Source: Candolleomyces eurysporus
Taxonomy: Eukaryota; Basidiomycota; Agaricomycetes; Agaricales; Psathyrellaceae
NCBI GenBank assembly: GCA_027579435.1
Contig: JANBPK010000078.1
Span: forward strand, 1 to 19,823
Reading direction: 5' to 3'
Length of the DNA stretch: 19,823 bases
Below are positions 1 to 10,404 of the stretch, one piece after another. The stretch's first letter is position 1; each line of letters opens with the position of its first letter. The translations under genes were made by a program, and so were the position numbers. The notes under the pieces are model-generated. The model had not been told where the DNA came from. It saw only the letters and a program-made list of their open reading frames with translations, and searched no databases.

Positions 1-381
1 ACTTCTCTGGTAGTGCCGCCTGAGAGTCCTGACAGTTGCGTTGTAAAGGTATATGACNTTTTCTCAAGCCGCTTCAGTCGAGCCGCCTGACTTTTAGCAC
101 GGCGCCAACTAAGGTGGCTTCTCCTGGTCAGGGTATAATACAACTGGGGCGGCTTCAAGTTGACAGCCTCGAGTAGCTTCAACTCTCGTGTCCCTAGAGT
201 CGTAGTACTAACTCTTTCCCCTCCAAGCCGCGTGAACCTTATCGATAGCGTAGTCATTCTTGTACTTAGAGACTCAGACCGCGTCAACTTTATAGTTTAT
301 TATCGCGAAAATTGAACTTATATTCGCTAAAACAAACGCGGTCGTATCACCGCTGCGACGATCAACGAAGTCGATGATGAC
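1..381 (+). other. Decayed gag-to-protease region of the Ty3 element
   Basis: No open frame longer than a few dozen codons is visible and all frames are interrupted. The stretch lies just upstream of the protease segment in the correct orientation, so it is most simply the 3' end of gag and the gag-protease linker. I see no zinc knuckle or capsid motif to prove this. One undetermined base stands at 58, next to a T run. No RNA gene or regulatory site is recognisable. Confidence 0.35.
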
Positions 382-3300
382 GTGGAGGAGGTAGACGTGG
401 CGGCTCTTGCCGATGCTATCGAGTATGACTCATCCTCCAACGTGAGTGTTTCGAGCCGACTTTCCTCCCCTTCACTGCACTGGCAGGGTCTTGTATGGAA
501 TCATGATGGTCTCCCTTCCTTACCTGCAAACTGTCTACTCGACTGTGGCTCACAACTTGTTCTGATCAGTGATTCGTTTGCGTCCTGACACTTGCTCCAA
601 CGTTTTCAACTACAGCGCCCCATTCATATCAACGTTGCGATTCCCGAACTCCCCGATTCCTCCGACTTGCTCAAAACAAGAAAAATATTGTATACAATCA
701 GGGGGTCTCCCTTGTTCTCTCTTCTCGCGATAATTGTTGGTCTTCAAAGGAGATAACGGCTGTAATTGTACCTCGACTTCTCGTAAATTGTGATGTGATT
801 TTGGGCCTGCTGTGGCTCTCTTCGAACCGCATTGTGATGGCCTTTGAGGCTCGTTCAGCAGTCTGCAAGTCGTCCAAGTACAATCTGTTGAGTCCTTCTT
901 GTGTGACACCAAAGCGTACCTATAAACGGACTTGATTCACTCGTAAGGACCTGTCTACACTGAAGCGTAACTTCAGAGATATGCTTTTGGAACTGCAGGC
1001 CGTTGTATGGCATCGGGACCTAGCTTCCCCTACTTCTGAGAGTAGGACAGGGGTGGTTGCTGCACTGTCGGCTCGTATTTCGGCTCTCAATGAGGAGCAA
1101 GAAATGGCCGCGTTGCATAAGCAGATAATGATGGAGTACGCGGACGTGTTCGGTCCTGTTCCTTCAGTGGAAAACCTTCCGGATCATGAGCACTGCCGTG
1201 TGAAGCTCAAAGACCCTTCTCTGACCCTAGATGCGCGTTCCTATCCTTCTCCCCGAAAGTACCAAGAAGCATGGACGAAGTTAATTGGAGAACATATTGC
1301 GGCTGGGAGGATTGTGCCTTTGGCATCTCAACATTCTTCACCCGCCTTTCTAGTGCCTAAGGCTGATCCTTCTGCTGACCTGCGTCTGGTGGTCGACTAC
1401 AGGAAGCTCAATGCAAATGTAGTACCTGACTCCTACCCTTTGCCAAGCATCCCGGATATTTTCTCGGACTGTAGCAAGGGTAAATACTGGTGCAAATTTG
1501 ACATGACCAACTTGTTCTTTCAGACTCGCATTCACCCCGATGACCGCCACCTCTTTGCTATGAATATGCCTGTCGGCGCTTTCGAATGGGTAGTGATGCC
1601 GATGGGCTTCCGAAATGCACCCAGCATTCATCAGCGCCGGATGACCACTGCGCTTCGCAAACACATTCGCAAGATCTGCCATGTCTTCATCGACAATTGT
1701 ATCGGCTGGTCCGATTCTCTTAAGGCACATGGATTAGTTGTCCGTAAGATCTTGGATGCCTGCAGGGCTAATGGCTTGTTCTTGAACCCAAAAAAGTCCA
1801 TTATTATTACTACCTCAGTTACGTTCTTGGGTCACAGGATTGACTGAGAGGGCATCCATGCGGATACTTCTAAGACCAATAAGATTGTCCAGTGGCCCAT
1901 CCCTTGTTCTGTAAGGGAAGTCCGAGCGTTTCTCGGACTTGTCCGGTACCTCTCTGCCTTTCTACCTTCGTTGGCGGAGTATACCGCCATGTTGGATCCC
2001 CTGACCTCAAAGGTTTATAAATCAGATTTTCCTGAGTGGACACCGGTTTTTCAGAAAGCTTTCGACGCCATCAAGAAGTTGGTGGTGAGCACTGATTGCC
2101 TTACGTTCATTAATCACGAGAATCCCGGCGATAACAGGATTTTCGTTACCACTGATGCTAGCAATGTTGCAACTGGTACTGTGTTGTCATATGGCCCTAT
2201 GTGGGACACTGCCCGTCCTGTTGCGTTCGACTCAAAGGTTTTGAATCAGGCAGAATGTCGTTACCCTGTCCACGAAAAGGAGATGCTTGCAATCATACAG
2301 GCGCTTAAGAAGTGGCGCTCCGACTTGTTAGGGATGCCCTTCTTTGTCTACACGGATCACAAGACGCTCCAATTCTTTGAGAACCAGAAAGATCTGTCTC
2401 AGCGCCAGGCTCGCTGGATGGAATTTCTCGCTCAATATGATGGGAAGATCGTATATGTGAAGGGCGACGAGAACGTGGCCGCCAATGCACTATCGCGGAC
2501 AGTCTTTGTCAAGGATTCTGTGTCGGCTCAGGAGCGGGCGCACTCTCTGCTCAGGAATTCTTCTTCCGATGAGGGGGACAAGTTCTCTGCTTGCCTCGTT
2601 GTGGTCAGCGAGTGTAGCCAGAGGTCCGTCTCGGGTGGTATGTCGAGTCTGGACTCCTTGCCTGATAGTGGCTGTGTCGCTGCGGCAGCGCCCGGTGGTC
2701 GGTTGTGTAAACTGGCTGCGTGCATTGACGATTCTTTTCTTACTCTGATAAAGGACGGTTACTTGGTCAATCCCTGGTGCCAGCGCCTGCTTTGTGTGCG
2801 CTTGTCTCTACCCGACCTGGTGGAGAGGGATGGCTTATGGTTTATCGGCGAACGGTTGGTGGTGCCATGGGTTGCGGTAGTGCGTGCCCGGATTTTCCAC
2901 TTGGCTCATGACATGTTAGGGCATTTCGGCTTGCGCAAATCTTATGGCGCGCTCAGGGAAAGCTTCTACTGGCCTAACATGAAGAGTCAGCTCGATAACT
3001 TGTACCTAAAATCTTGCGATGATTGTCAACAAAACAAGGACAGGACAACAAAGGTGCCAGGGCCGCTCCATCCTCTGCCCGTGCCGACGGCGGCCGCAGA
3101 ATCCATTGCTATGGATTTTGTGGGACCTTTGCCAGAGGACGAAGGAAAGAACCGTATACTCACAATTACAGATCGCCTCGGATCCGATATTCACTTGATA
3201 CCTTGCCAAACGGACTGTACAGCGGAAGAGCTGGCTAGTCTGTTCTTCCAATTCTGGTACTGCAAAAATGGTCTCCCGACGTCCATCGTCTCAGATCGTG

Positions 3301-4187
3301 ACAAGCTGTTCATCTCAAAATTTTGGAAGACCTTGCACCATCTCTCGGGTGTGAAGTTGGCCATGAGTTCTTCCTTTCACCCCCAGACAGATGGCTCGAG
3401 CGAAAGGACCAACAAGTCTGTCGTTCAGGCTATCCGTTTCCATATAGAACGTAACCAGAAGGGTTGGGTTGCCGCTTTGCCTCGCGTTCGGTTCTCCTTG
3501 ATGAACACAGTCAACACATCGACCGGATTCTCCCCTTTCCAACTGTGTCTTGGGTGCTCACCCCGCGTCGTTCCCCCCCTCACAACGCCTCCCGTGGGCG
3601 CCATTGAGATGAAGGCCGTCGACTTGATTCGCCTTCACGAGTTGCTCGTTTTTGAAGCGCAAGACAACTTGCTGGCGGCAAAGATTGATCAAGCTTATTA
3701 TGCAAACAAGAAACGCGGTGAGGAGGTTGTTCATTCCATTGGCGATAGAGTACTGTTGTCTACTAGGAACCGACAAAAAGAGTTAAAGGCAGGGGACCCC
3801 AACCGGGCGACCAAGTTCCTCCCCTGCTGGATTGGTCCCTTCTCTGTCATTAGGGCGAACCCTTTAACATCGACTTACACCTTGGATTTGCCTGGGGATT
3901 CCAACGTCTTCCCTGTCTTCCATGGATCGCTCCTCAAGCCCTATTATCCTAACAATGACGAAGAAGTGCCGACGCGGTCACACATTCGGCCACCCCCTTT
4001 GAAGTTCAAGGATGGCACAGAGGAGTATTTCATCGACAAGATCATTGATGAACATCATACGAGACGCCATTCAAGGTTCCTGGTGCGATGGAAGGGTTAT
4101 GGTCCTGAAGACGACCTTTGGATACATGAACATGAACTCGAAGGCACAGACGCACTCGCTCGGTGGAAGGAATGGTCGAGTAGTTAG
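382..4187 (+). pseudogene. Ty3/gypsy pol polyprotein, broken (protease-RT-RNase H-integrase-chromodomain)
   Basis: This polyprotein would copy element RNA into DNA and integrate it. The protease segment has LLDCGS (DCG in place of the usual D-S/T-G) and, in another frame near 800, VILGLLWLSSNRIV, so a frame change lies around 700-720. From there one frame runs to 4187, interrupted by TGA at 933-935 and 1845-1847. RT shows FDMTNLFFQ near 1498 and FIDNCIGWS at 1686-1712, where FIDD is expected. RNase H shows FVTTDAS and YTDHKTL. The integrase has an HHCC finger (HDMLGH, then CDDC) and a D-D-E triad at MDFVGP, VSDRD and DGSSERTN (about 3111, 3289, 3400). WIGPFSV near 3830 is the GPY/F module. 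A chromodomain (YFIDKIIDE, FLVRWKGYG) ends the protein at about 4024-4180 and probably steers integration to methylated-histone chromatin. Not autonomous as it stands. Confidence 0.9.
1686..1712 (+). other. Ty3 reverse-transcriptase active site with Asp-to-Asn change
   Basis: The codons at 1689-1697 read Ile-Asp-Asn (ATC GAC AAT) where LTR-retrotransposon RTs carry the metal-binding Asp-Asp pair. A single G-to-A change at 1695 turns GAT into AAT and falls in a CpG spanning the two codons. Loss of the second Asp would be expected to abolish polymerisation in this copy. Confidence 0.75.
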
Positions 4188-4307
4188 TCTTTCCTCTTTG
4201 ACGGCGGATCCAGCTATCCTTAGGGACCTGGTGACCTCATCGGTTTCGAACTTTCGCACAAAATCCTTTTAGCTTTACANTTTTTTTTCTTTTAGAGGAG
4301 GGGTGAG
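4188..4307 (+). other. Ty3 3' untranslated stretch ending in polypurine tract
   Basis: Non-coding spacer between the pol stop codon and the LTR. The purine run AGAGGAGGGGTGAG at 4294-4307 directly precedes the LTR start TGTAAGG and fits the primer for plus-strand DNA synthesis. A long T run with one undetermined base (4280) precedes it. Confidence 0.7.
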
Positions 4308-4557
4308 TGTAAGGAACCTTACCACTTTGGACATGCCGTTTCCCGTTTCATCTATTTTCAGTCTCCGACATTGCTCCCATATATAAGACGGCTCGTTGTA
4401 CTTTTGCCTGTATCTTCCTTTTCTTCCCTTTTCGAATCTCAGAGCTCTCTCAACTCACCTCTTATCGTCTTGAGTGTCGACAGCTATCACTGTCTTACAA
4501 GCACCTCGTCATCAACTCTGATCTCCATGTTGCGTGTACCTGTCCTCAGGCAATACA
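4308..4557 (+). repeat. Ty3/gypsy 3' LTR (about 250 bp)
   Basis: The LTR begins with TG immediately after the polypurine tract and is read to end at ...CAATACA, giving TG...CA termini. It contains a TATA-like TATATAA at 4380-4386, a plausible promoter core. The right end is inferred: just beyond it the sequence becomes readable as KDZ transposase coding sequence. Without the 5' LTR the end cannot be fixed by alignment, so it may be off by several bases. Confidence 0.62.
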
Positions 4558-7025
4558 AAACTTCTGTATCCACCAGACGTTCTTCAAGGAGTATGATATA
4601 GAAAGGTTATTGCAGGGAAGGATGCTGAGAGTTGATTCCACCGGTACGTTGTCATTGATCACAATTTGTTCATTTATATATATATATATATGATCATAGA
4701 TGTCATACTGTACTTTCGGCAACAGCTTCCCAATGTCAATGAGTTTATCACTCTGTTCTCAGTCCAAAGCTTCTTGTCCTCGCAGCTGAAGGGTAGAGCC
4801 ATTTTCACACATACCGGAAGAGCATACTCGGCTGGGCTTTGGCGATGCTCCAAAGATCCAAACAGCAAGACAATATGCATGCACGTTCAGGCTTGCTTCA
4901 AGATCCTTCAAGAGCTCGTTGAAACGTGCGAGGGAGACTTGGATCAAGTTTTCGAAAGAGTTGAGATGGCTCAAGCATTAGGTTTGTTACCCTTTCATGT
5001 GTTCACTACGAGGTATTTAACAGTCATTCTTTTAGCTTCTATCACTCGAAGAGAATCAGTTTCTTATCTACCAGTACTGCCACCAGCCTCTATATCGCTG
5101 AAATCAGACGCCGAACTATACTTCCGTCCTCCACCATTCCGTGCCCCTCCATCCACAACTATAGCCCTTGATCCCCAGGCATCATGCCCATGCCCTTTGG
5201 GGCGCACATTCTTTGATCCATCCACGCCAACAATAGTTCGGGGATGTCGTATCTTTGCTCTACACACAGTATTCAACACTCAGATTCAGCTCCAGCGGTG
5301 CCAGACTTGCCCAGGTAATCGCCGTCACTACATTGGTCCCAACTTGCGCACCCAGGGTTTATTCAACTACAACAACAGTATCTTGGTGTCTCACGAGCTC
5401 TTGGACGAGTACACAGTCTCATTTGTTACCTCAGAGACGCCTTTCACTGCCTTTGTTGCCATTGTTGCACATAGGTACTCTGTCTCCAGAGCTGTGTTTA
5501 TGGGGGAGGACCTATTTTGATCTGTTTATTTCTCCTATGCTGGACAAATGGCGTTGGAAAATGACATGGTTTGCATTCGCTGTGGGCTATTCCCAGAAAC
5601 AGTCATATGGGATGGAATAACACTTGCCTTTGGGCGAAAACACCTTTCATCGACTCTTACTCCACCAACGCAACACTCACCCCAATCAATTGTTTGAAGT
5701 AATGTGAAACAACTTGCAAAGCAGCAACTCATCCCTGATATGCGGTTGAGAACGCAACTCCGACAAGTCTTGAAGGGGCCCAAGCTTAACAAGCTTCTTT
5801 TGGATGAGGGAAGCGACTCTGAGCTTCCTGACTCTGATTGAGCTCAAGAACATCGCCATCGTTAATCGCAGTACATGCTCGAACATCTCAATCACGTCAA
5901 CGAAGTTTATGAGAAGTTAAACGTTGAATGCTCCGCTTTAGCAACACTTTTTTGGGAAACCTTTGGTGCTGTCGCTATCCTGAACAAGAAGGCTGCACCT
6001 TCGTCTTATTGTAGCCTCTTTCGACAGGTATGGTTTCTGCGTTGTTCTTTTTCCTAAGCTAACTCTTCTTAGATAGCAGCAGAAGAGTCCATTCTACAAA
6101 TGATTAATGGATTGTCACTGGAGAATCTTGGCCACTTCCTTTCCAATCCATGCCGAGCCTGGTCACCAAGCTCGTGACGATACCAGCCCTCTACCAAGTT
6201 CTCGAGTTGAACTCTGACATTGAGCCTCTCATTTCGATCGTTCAATGGCTTCACGATAAGGCGTCTAGGACTCTCAAGGGACTCTCCGTTGAAGCCCTCT
6301 TTTTAGATGATCCTAGATCCAAACTCAACAGTGAAGAGCCAAAATCAGACTGGAAGCTGGTGTGTGCACAGTCATGATCCTGTTAAAGTTCCGCATATAT
6401 TTTGACTGACCACTTGTTCATTCTTCTTCAGACTGGATGTTATTATAGCTTACCCCAAATACGGCATCGACCACAGTACCCACGTCTTAAGGGTGACCAA
6501 GGCAAAGATACATCAAGTTCAACATGCCGTGGAGATAGGTGCGGGAAGTCTTACAGCCAGTATGGCAAGCAAAGACTCACAGGAGGTATCATGGTTGCTT
6601 GGTGTACACATAGTGTATGCTATGGCTTCCACTGCATACCGGAGAGCGAAGGTCGAAATGATGTGTTCTCTGCAATGGTGACACACTGGCCTGTGGCACC
6701 TAGACGGGTCATCTATGATTTTGCCTGCGCTCTGGGCCCCTACTGCATGCTACGAGAACCTGAATTCTTCAAGAATACCCTCTTTGCAATCGACCACTTC
6801 CATTCTGCAGGTCACACCAAGTGTAGTCCAGCTGCATTCTTATCCGAGTATGCCAACGTCAACCCTCGACTAGTGGCTATCAACTCAAGTGCTGGGGAGT
6901 GCGGAAACAGTGGGCTGAGGCGAATCCAAAAGTCAGTTAGCTATATGTCGCAAGAGCGAGCCATCATTTACACAAAGGTTTTTCTGTCTATGTGGAATTG
7001 TCTTCATATACAGAAACTCAAATGA
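4558..7025 (+). pseudogene. KDZ transposase pseudogene, CxC4-like class
   Basis: KDZ transposases are DDE-type cut-and-paste enzymes with an RNase H-like core. A short exon (4558 to about 4643, ending MLRVDSTG) is followed by an intron holding a TA microsatellite. A long exon then includes a cysteine cluster (SCPCPLGRTFFDPS ... CQTCPGNRRHYIGP ... GLFNYNNS, about 5180-5370) typical of the CxC4-like domain. The frame continues past TGA at 5518, 5695 and 5839 and TAA at 5863 to LFRQ at 6027. Introns follow at 6028-6072 and 6360-6431, with a frame change near 6150. The last exon, 6432-7025, holds the KDZ core: GGIMVAWCTH, VIYDFACALGPYC, DHFHSAGHTKCSPAAF and NSSAGECGNSGLRRIQKSVS, carrying likely catalytic Asp and Glu. 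The N-terminus is lost to the Ty3 insertion. Family assignment is from recalled motifs. Confidence 0.78.
4673..4692. repeat. TA dinucleotide microsatellite inside a KDZ-1 intron
   Basis: A run of about nine TA units lies inside the first visible intron of the KDZ-1 transposase pseudogene. An apparent Met start just before it is not credible as the gene start because it would translate the microsatellite. Confidence 0.8.
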
Positions 7026-7119
7026 TATTCCACTTTTTTTGAGACCGTTCAACAATGCCATTGGTTGAATTGCAACGTTCTATGCTAGTGGCAAGTATAT
7101 TGATTACAGGATAATGCTA

Positions 7120-7735
7120 TTACTCCTCATCTTCCTCACCCACTTCATCCATATAATTTGGAACGTTATCTCAAACTGGCCAGCCATAAACCTCTGGTTC
7201 CCACTCATGTTCTTCTTGTGGTGCCCCAGCATATTCCCCAATCCATCCCACTAAGTACCCAAACACTTCGTGAGGGTTCCCATCTTCCTCCCCAGATTTG
7301 ATTCTTTCAAGCCTTTCCAAATCTTCAGTCTGAAAGACTACATGTTGACGGACTGTGGCTCACTCGAAGTCGGTTTTGAGCTGACCGGGGATCATATCTG
7401 GAAATTCAGCCAAGTTGGCTGGGTAAAGATAAGCACTTGAAAGATTTACTAAAGCATTGTAGTCAGTGAGGTTGTAGCTTACACCAGAATGCTAATACTG
7501 ACTTTGGAAAGAGCACTTGGACAGGGTCTGTCTGCAGTACGCCATTCTGCACCCATCGGGTTTCTTGACAAAGGTGCCAAACGGTGCCTTGCCATCCACA
7601 GTGCAAAAGCAGGGCCAGCCTAAGCTTCGGCGGCTTAACCACTGCACAAGATGGGCAGGATGGACAGGTCCACCTTCCTCCTCATCATAAGGCCTGGATA
7701 CGAAGGGTCATTCAGGTTTGTGCATTCTTCAAATA
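7120..7735 (-). pseudogene. Decayed GRF-like zinc-finger companion gene of KDZ-1
   Basis: Read on the minus strand, coding-like sequence can be followed with interruptions. From about 7700 it runs YDEEEGGPVHPAHLVQWLS, then a Cys-rich stretch near 7625-7500 (PCFCTVDGKAPF ... GCRMAYCRQTLSKCSF), then an acidic tail (VFGYLVGWIGEYAGAPQEE ... EVGEEDEE) to a stop at 7120-7122. The C-x-C ... G-x4-C-x6-C-x-F spacing resembles a GRF-type zinc finger, a nucleic-acid-binding module. In-frame stops (for example near 7380 and 7170) and a probable intron near 7440-7500 make it a pseudogene. Its orientation, tail to tail with the transposase, is the same as in KDZ-2. The protein as a whole is not one I recognise, and the upstream end is cut by the copia LTR. 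Confidence 0.42.
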
Positions 7736-7765
7736 AACAGAATGACATACCAAAAAGTACAATAG

Positions 7766-8082
7766 TGTCAGACTTGCACGCACTCGCACGTAGATATACT
7801 ATCTCTATACTCATACAGATCATCGCTCTCTTCTTTCTTCACTCTGATCGCCTCTCTTCTTTTTCTCACGTTGTCTCTCGTTTATAAACTTGTTCCTTTC
7901 GTTCTTTACACCTCAGCTCTTTTTCCCCTTCGCTGAGGTGTGAGTATCTTTTGGTTTTTATGTCATATCTTTCTACCTATGCTTACGCCTATCTAGTCGC
8001 TACCTATCCGTCTAGGTACGCTTGCTAATACAGCTCTTTTTCCCCTTCGCTGAGGTTCGCTACCTATCCGTCTAGGCTGACA
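7766..8082 (+). repeat. Ty1/copia 5' LTR (317 bp)
   Basis: It begins TGTCAG and ends CTGACA, a perfect 6-bp terminal inverted repeat with TG...CA ends, immediately before the primer-binding site. Bases 7766-8040 align without gaps to 19116-19390. A TATAAA at 7883-7888 is a candidate promoter core. A 26-bp segment at 7914-7939 is repeated exactly at 8031-8056, and a 20-bp segment at 7997-8016 is repeated at 8057-8076, so the last part of the LTR is a partial internal duplication. Confidence 0.9.
7908..7941 (+). other. Perfect 10-bp inverted repeat (hairpin) inside the copia LTR
   Basis: ACACCTCAGC at 7908-7917 is the reverse complement of GCTGAGGTGT at 7932-7941, with a 14-base pyrimidine-rich loop. 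It lies 20 bases downstream of TATAAA, so it would be near the start of the transcript. The same hairpin is intact at 19258-19291 in the 3' LTR. Confidence 0.7.
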
Positions 8083-8083
8083 A

Positions 8084-8098
8084 GTTATGAGCCCCGCG
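8084..8098 (+). promoter_or_regulatory. Primer-binding site matching the anticodon arm of initiator tRNA-Met
   Basis: GTTATGAGCCCCGCG begins two bases after the LTR. Its reverse complement, CGCGGGGCTCATAAC, reads as the 5' side of an initiator tRNA-Met anticodon stem followed by a CTCATAA loop containing anticodon CAU. Drosophila copia is primed by an internal fragment of initiator tRNA-Met, and this site fits that half-tRNA mode rather than pairing with the tRNA 3' end. No nearby match to a tRNA 3' terminus was noticed. Confidence 0.68.
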
Positions 8099-8155
8099 TA
8101 GAACGCCTAAAAACGGATCTAGACCTCAATTTTTTCTGCAAAAAGGACCGAGAAG

Positions 8156-10404
8156 ATGGACGATAGGAGCCACACAAGCCATTCTTCTATGGAGCTTACC
8201 AATGGGATGGAAGCCCAAACCGCGATTGGGCATGGTGCATTCCATTCCTCCAATGCCTCGACGGATGATGGGACCTCGCATGAGACTTCACAATATCATT
8301 CTCTTTTTAATCCCACTCCCCCTGCCCCTTTGAGGCCGTCTACCACNTTTTTTTCAAGGACACCAGACCGATATTACTGATTATACTCGGTCCGGGCGCC
8401 GGTCTTCTGTGCCATGCCTCGGTGCTTCCGCTGGAGCGTCATTGGCTCGCCCCTCGACAGTTGCCAATTGCGTGGAGTTCTCTCCACCAGGCACTGTTTG
8501 CTTCTGGGATCATCCCCTTTCGGTGGCTCCCGCTTTCAACCATATTGCAGATGTCACTCAAAACGTGCCCTATGCGCGATATTCACCTGAGGAACGGGCA
8601 CTTAATTCTTCTATTATAGTACAAGGTTCAGTTTCTCAGCTTCCGGACTCTTCGAATATTTCGTCTTCTATGACTTTAGTTGGGCCGCATACTCCTTTCG
8701 TCGTGGTTCCCCCTGCTTATACTGCTTCTGTTCATTCTTTTTATCCTTCTCAACCTACTATTCCAGAGGAGACGTACTATAATGTGCCTCCGGATAACAT
8801 TACAGTTACCCGAGGTACTCGCCAAGTTTTTCCTCAGTCCTCTTATAGTGTAGTGCCGTCTTTTCTTCATCCCGGTCATCCCGAGGTTTCTGGGGGTGGT
8901 GATGCTAACGCTAACCAGCCTGTGCCTACTGCCGCCATGCAGCAGAGCTTTTTGGTTCCCGCTCCTCAGCACCATCGCCTGTCTCTGTCTAGACCGCAGA
9001 CCGTCGCAGCAGCGGTCTGGTNGATGCCGCCTCCGGATGCACACTCCACTCCACCACCACAGCGGTTCAGTGCCCATCATGATCCCATTCTGGCGCCGCA
9101 GCCAACGGTCAGCAAGATTCCTTTTGGGGATAACCCTTTTGTTGGGGTGTTGCACACAGCGACGAACAACAGTGGTCAGTTTCAACTGCTGCCGCCTGTG
9201 NCCCCCTCCACCTGTNCCTCCTCCTCCAGTTCCCCCTCCTCAGCAATACTACTACGCACCTCCCCNAATCGCCTGCTCCACCTATTGTNCCCTCNGCCAC
9301 CGCCGCCGCCTGCCCCTCGCCAATTCTACTATGGCGCTNCCCCAACCGCAGGTCATCTACCTCCAGGCCCCGGCGCAGCAGGAGAAGGTACCGAAGAAGC
9401 CCCCTCTCGACACCATAAAGATCCTCTCTACCCCTGCAGACTTCCACGCCTGGCACATGGAGCTCCAACGCGTCTGCATCGACCACGGCCTATGGCCGCA
9501 TATCGCTCCTCAACCTCAAAATGGAGCCGTCTACGTCGAGGGCCTCTGGCCTTCGTACATGCCGCNAAATCCCGCTGAGCAGTCTCACTGGTGGAGGGTT
9601 GATGGTGTCGTTAGCAGCGTGCTAGTGGAACGTTTGTCCCCGTCGATTCGGGGACTCGTGCCGTTCTCGACGGCAGTCTCGAGGGTGACGTCGCGGGAGA
9701 TATATGAATGGATCCTCAAGCACTACGGCCTTAACGGCTATGCTAGTTTCTCCGCCCTCGAATCCGACCTCCTTCGAACAAACTGCTCGAAAACCTCAGT
9801 TCAGGAGTATACCAGGAACTGGTTGGAGAAGCTGTCCACTGTGCGCACCTCGAATTACCCCACCAACGAGAGGCGCCTCCTCAACGGTTTCTTGGTTGGG
9901 CTCCCTGTCAACAACCCGAACTACGCCCCTCTGGTGGCCGAGATCGGCTCGATGGTCAACTCTAATGCATATTTCGACATCGCCACATATATCGCCCAGG
10001 CCCAGTCCATTGACCAGCGTCTGCAGGCACAGGCTCAGACCTGGGTTGCCATGGGTCATACTGGTGCACTCTCCAGTACCCGCCAAACCCCGAAGACAGT
10101 GCAGACCTCCAACGCCAAAACAACTGCGCCCTGTACTACGTGTAAGGCTACGTCCCACACGACGGCTGACTGCTTTCAGCCTGGGGGTGCCATGGAGGGA
10201 AGGGCCAGTGAAGTATTGGAGAGGCGGAAGGCAGAGAGAGCCGCTCGGTGGGCTGCTCCGAAAGCCCAGGCCACCCAGACTGCGAATGTCGTCGTACCAA
10301 CAGCTGCTGCTCCCGTTCCCCCCATCCCCTGTTACTGTTCCCCCCATAGCATCTACTGCTTCGCAGGCGGTACCTCCTTCTACTCTCCCTCCTTCTGGGG
10401 GTGA
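8156..10404 (+). CDS. Ty1/copia Gag (frame slips at undetermined bases)
   Basis: Gag forms the virus-like particle and packages element RNA. Translation plausibly starts at ATG 8156 (MDDRSHTSHSS), 57 bases after the primer-binding site. The frame changes at N 8347, then within the Pro-rich stretch 9201-9339 that contains six Ns, after which a single frame runs to about 10404. The Pro-rich part holds two similar pieces, PPPQQYYYAPP and PRQFYYGA, in different frames, which supports base-count errors rather than real shifts. The conserved Gag core follows (ADFHAWHMELQRVC ... YGLNGYASFSALESDLLRT ... RRLLNGFLVGLP). A zinc knuckle C-x2-C-x4-H-x4-C at 10132-10173 would bind RNA. The end beyond about 10320 is not genuine, because the true reading passes into the protease frame. 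Confidence 0.82.

Larger units (their letters stand above)
1..4557 (+). mobile_element. Ty3/gypsy chromovirus, 3' portion (5' LTR and gag outside window)
   Basis: The order protease, reverse transcriptase, RNase H, integrase, GPY/F module, chromodomain, polypurine tract and LTR is that of a Ty3/gypsy retrotransposon of the chromovirus lineage. Only the 3' LTR is in the window; the 5' LTR, primer-binding site and most of gag must lie to the left. The element is defective: in-frame TGA codons stand at 586, 933 and 1845, there is a frame change near 700-720, and the second Asp of the RT active site is replaced. The right boundary, at the end of the LTR near 4557, abuts KDZ-1 coding sequence. This suggests insertion into that older element, but the 5-bp target duplication cannot be checked because the left flank is missing. 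Confidence 0.88.
4558..7765. mobile_element. KDZ-1: decayed KDZ DNA transposon relic
   Basis: This segment carries a disabled KDZ transposase gene on + and a disabled zinc-finger-like gene on -, 3' ends facing with about 95 bp between them. It is cut on the left by the Ty3 LTR and on the right by the copia 5' LTR, so neither terminus nor target duplication is visible. The number of stops and frame changes makes it the most decayed element in the window. Its class differs from KDZ-2, so the two are not copies of each other. Confidence 0.7.

Noticed and set aside
4666..4700. Met start of a long open frame at 4666
   Set aside because: It would translate a TA microsatellite (Tyr-Ile repeats) that lies in an intron; the true coding sequence begins upstream and is truncated.
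8676..9185. 169-codon minus-strand open frame opposite copia gag
   Set aside because: Antisense shadow of the Gag coding region, with no recognisable domain.
10315..10335. Possible programmed +1 frameshift between copia gag and protease
   Set aside because: The shift falls in a C-rich stretch in a window full of homopolymer uncertainty, and no slippery heptamer with a rare codon or downstream structure is evident. A consensus error or simple decay is more likely.
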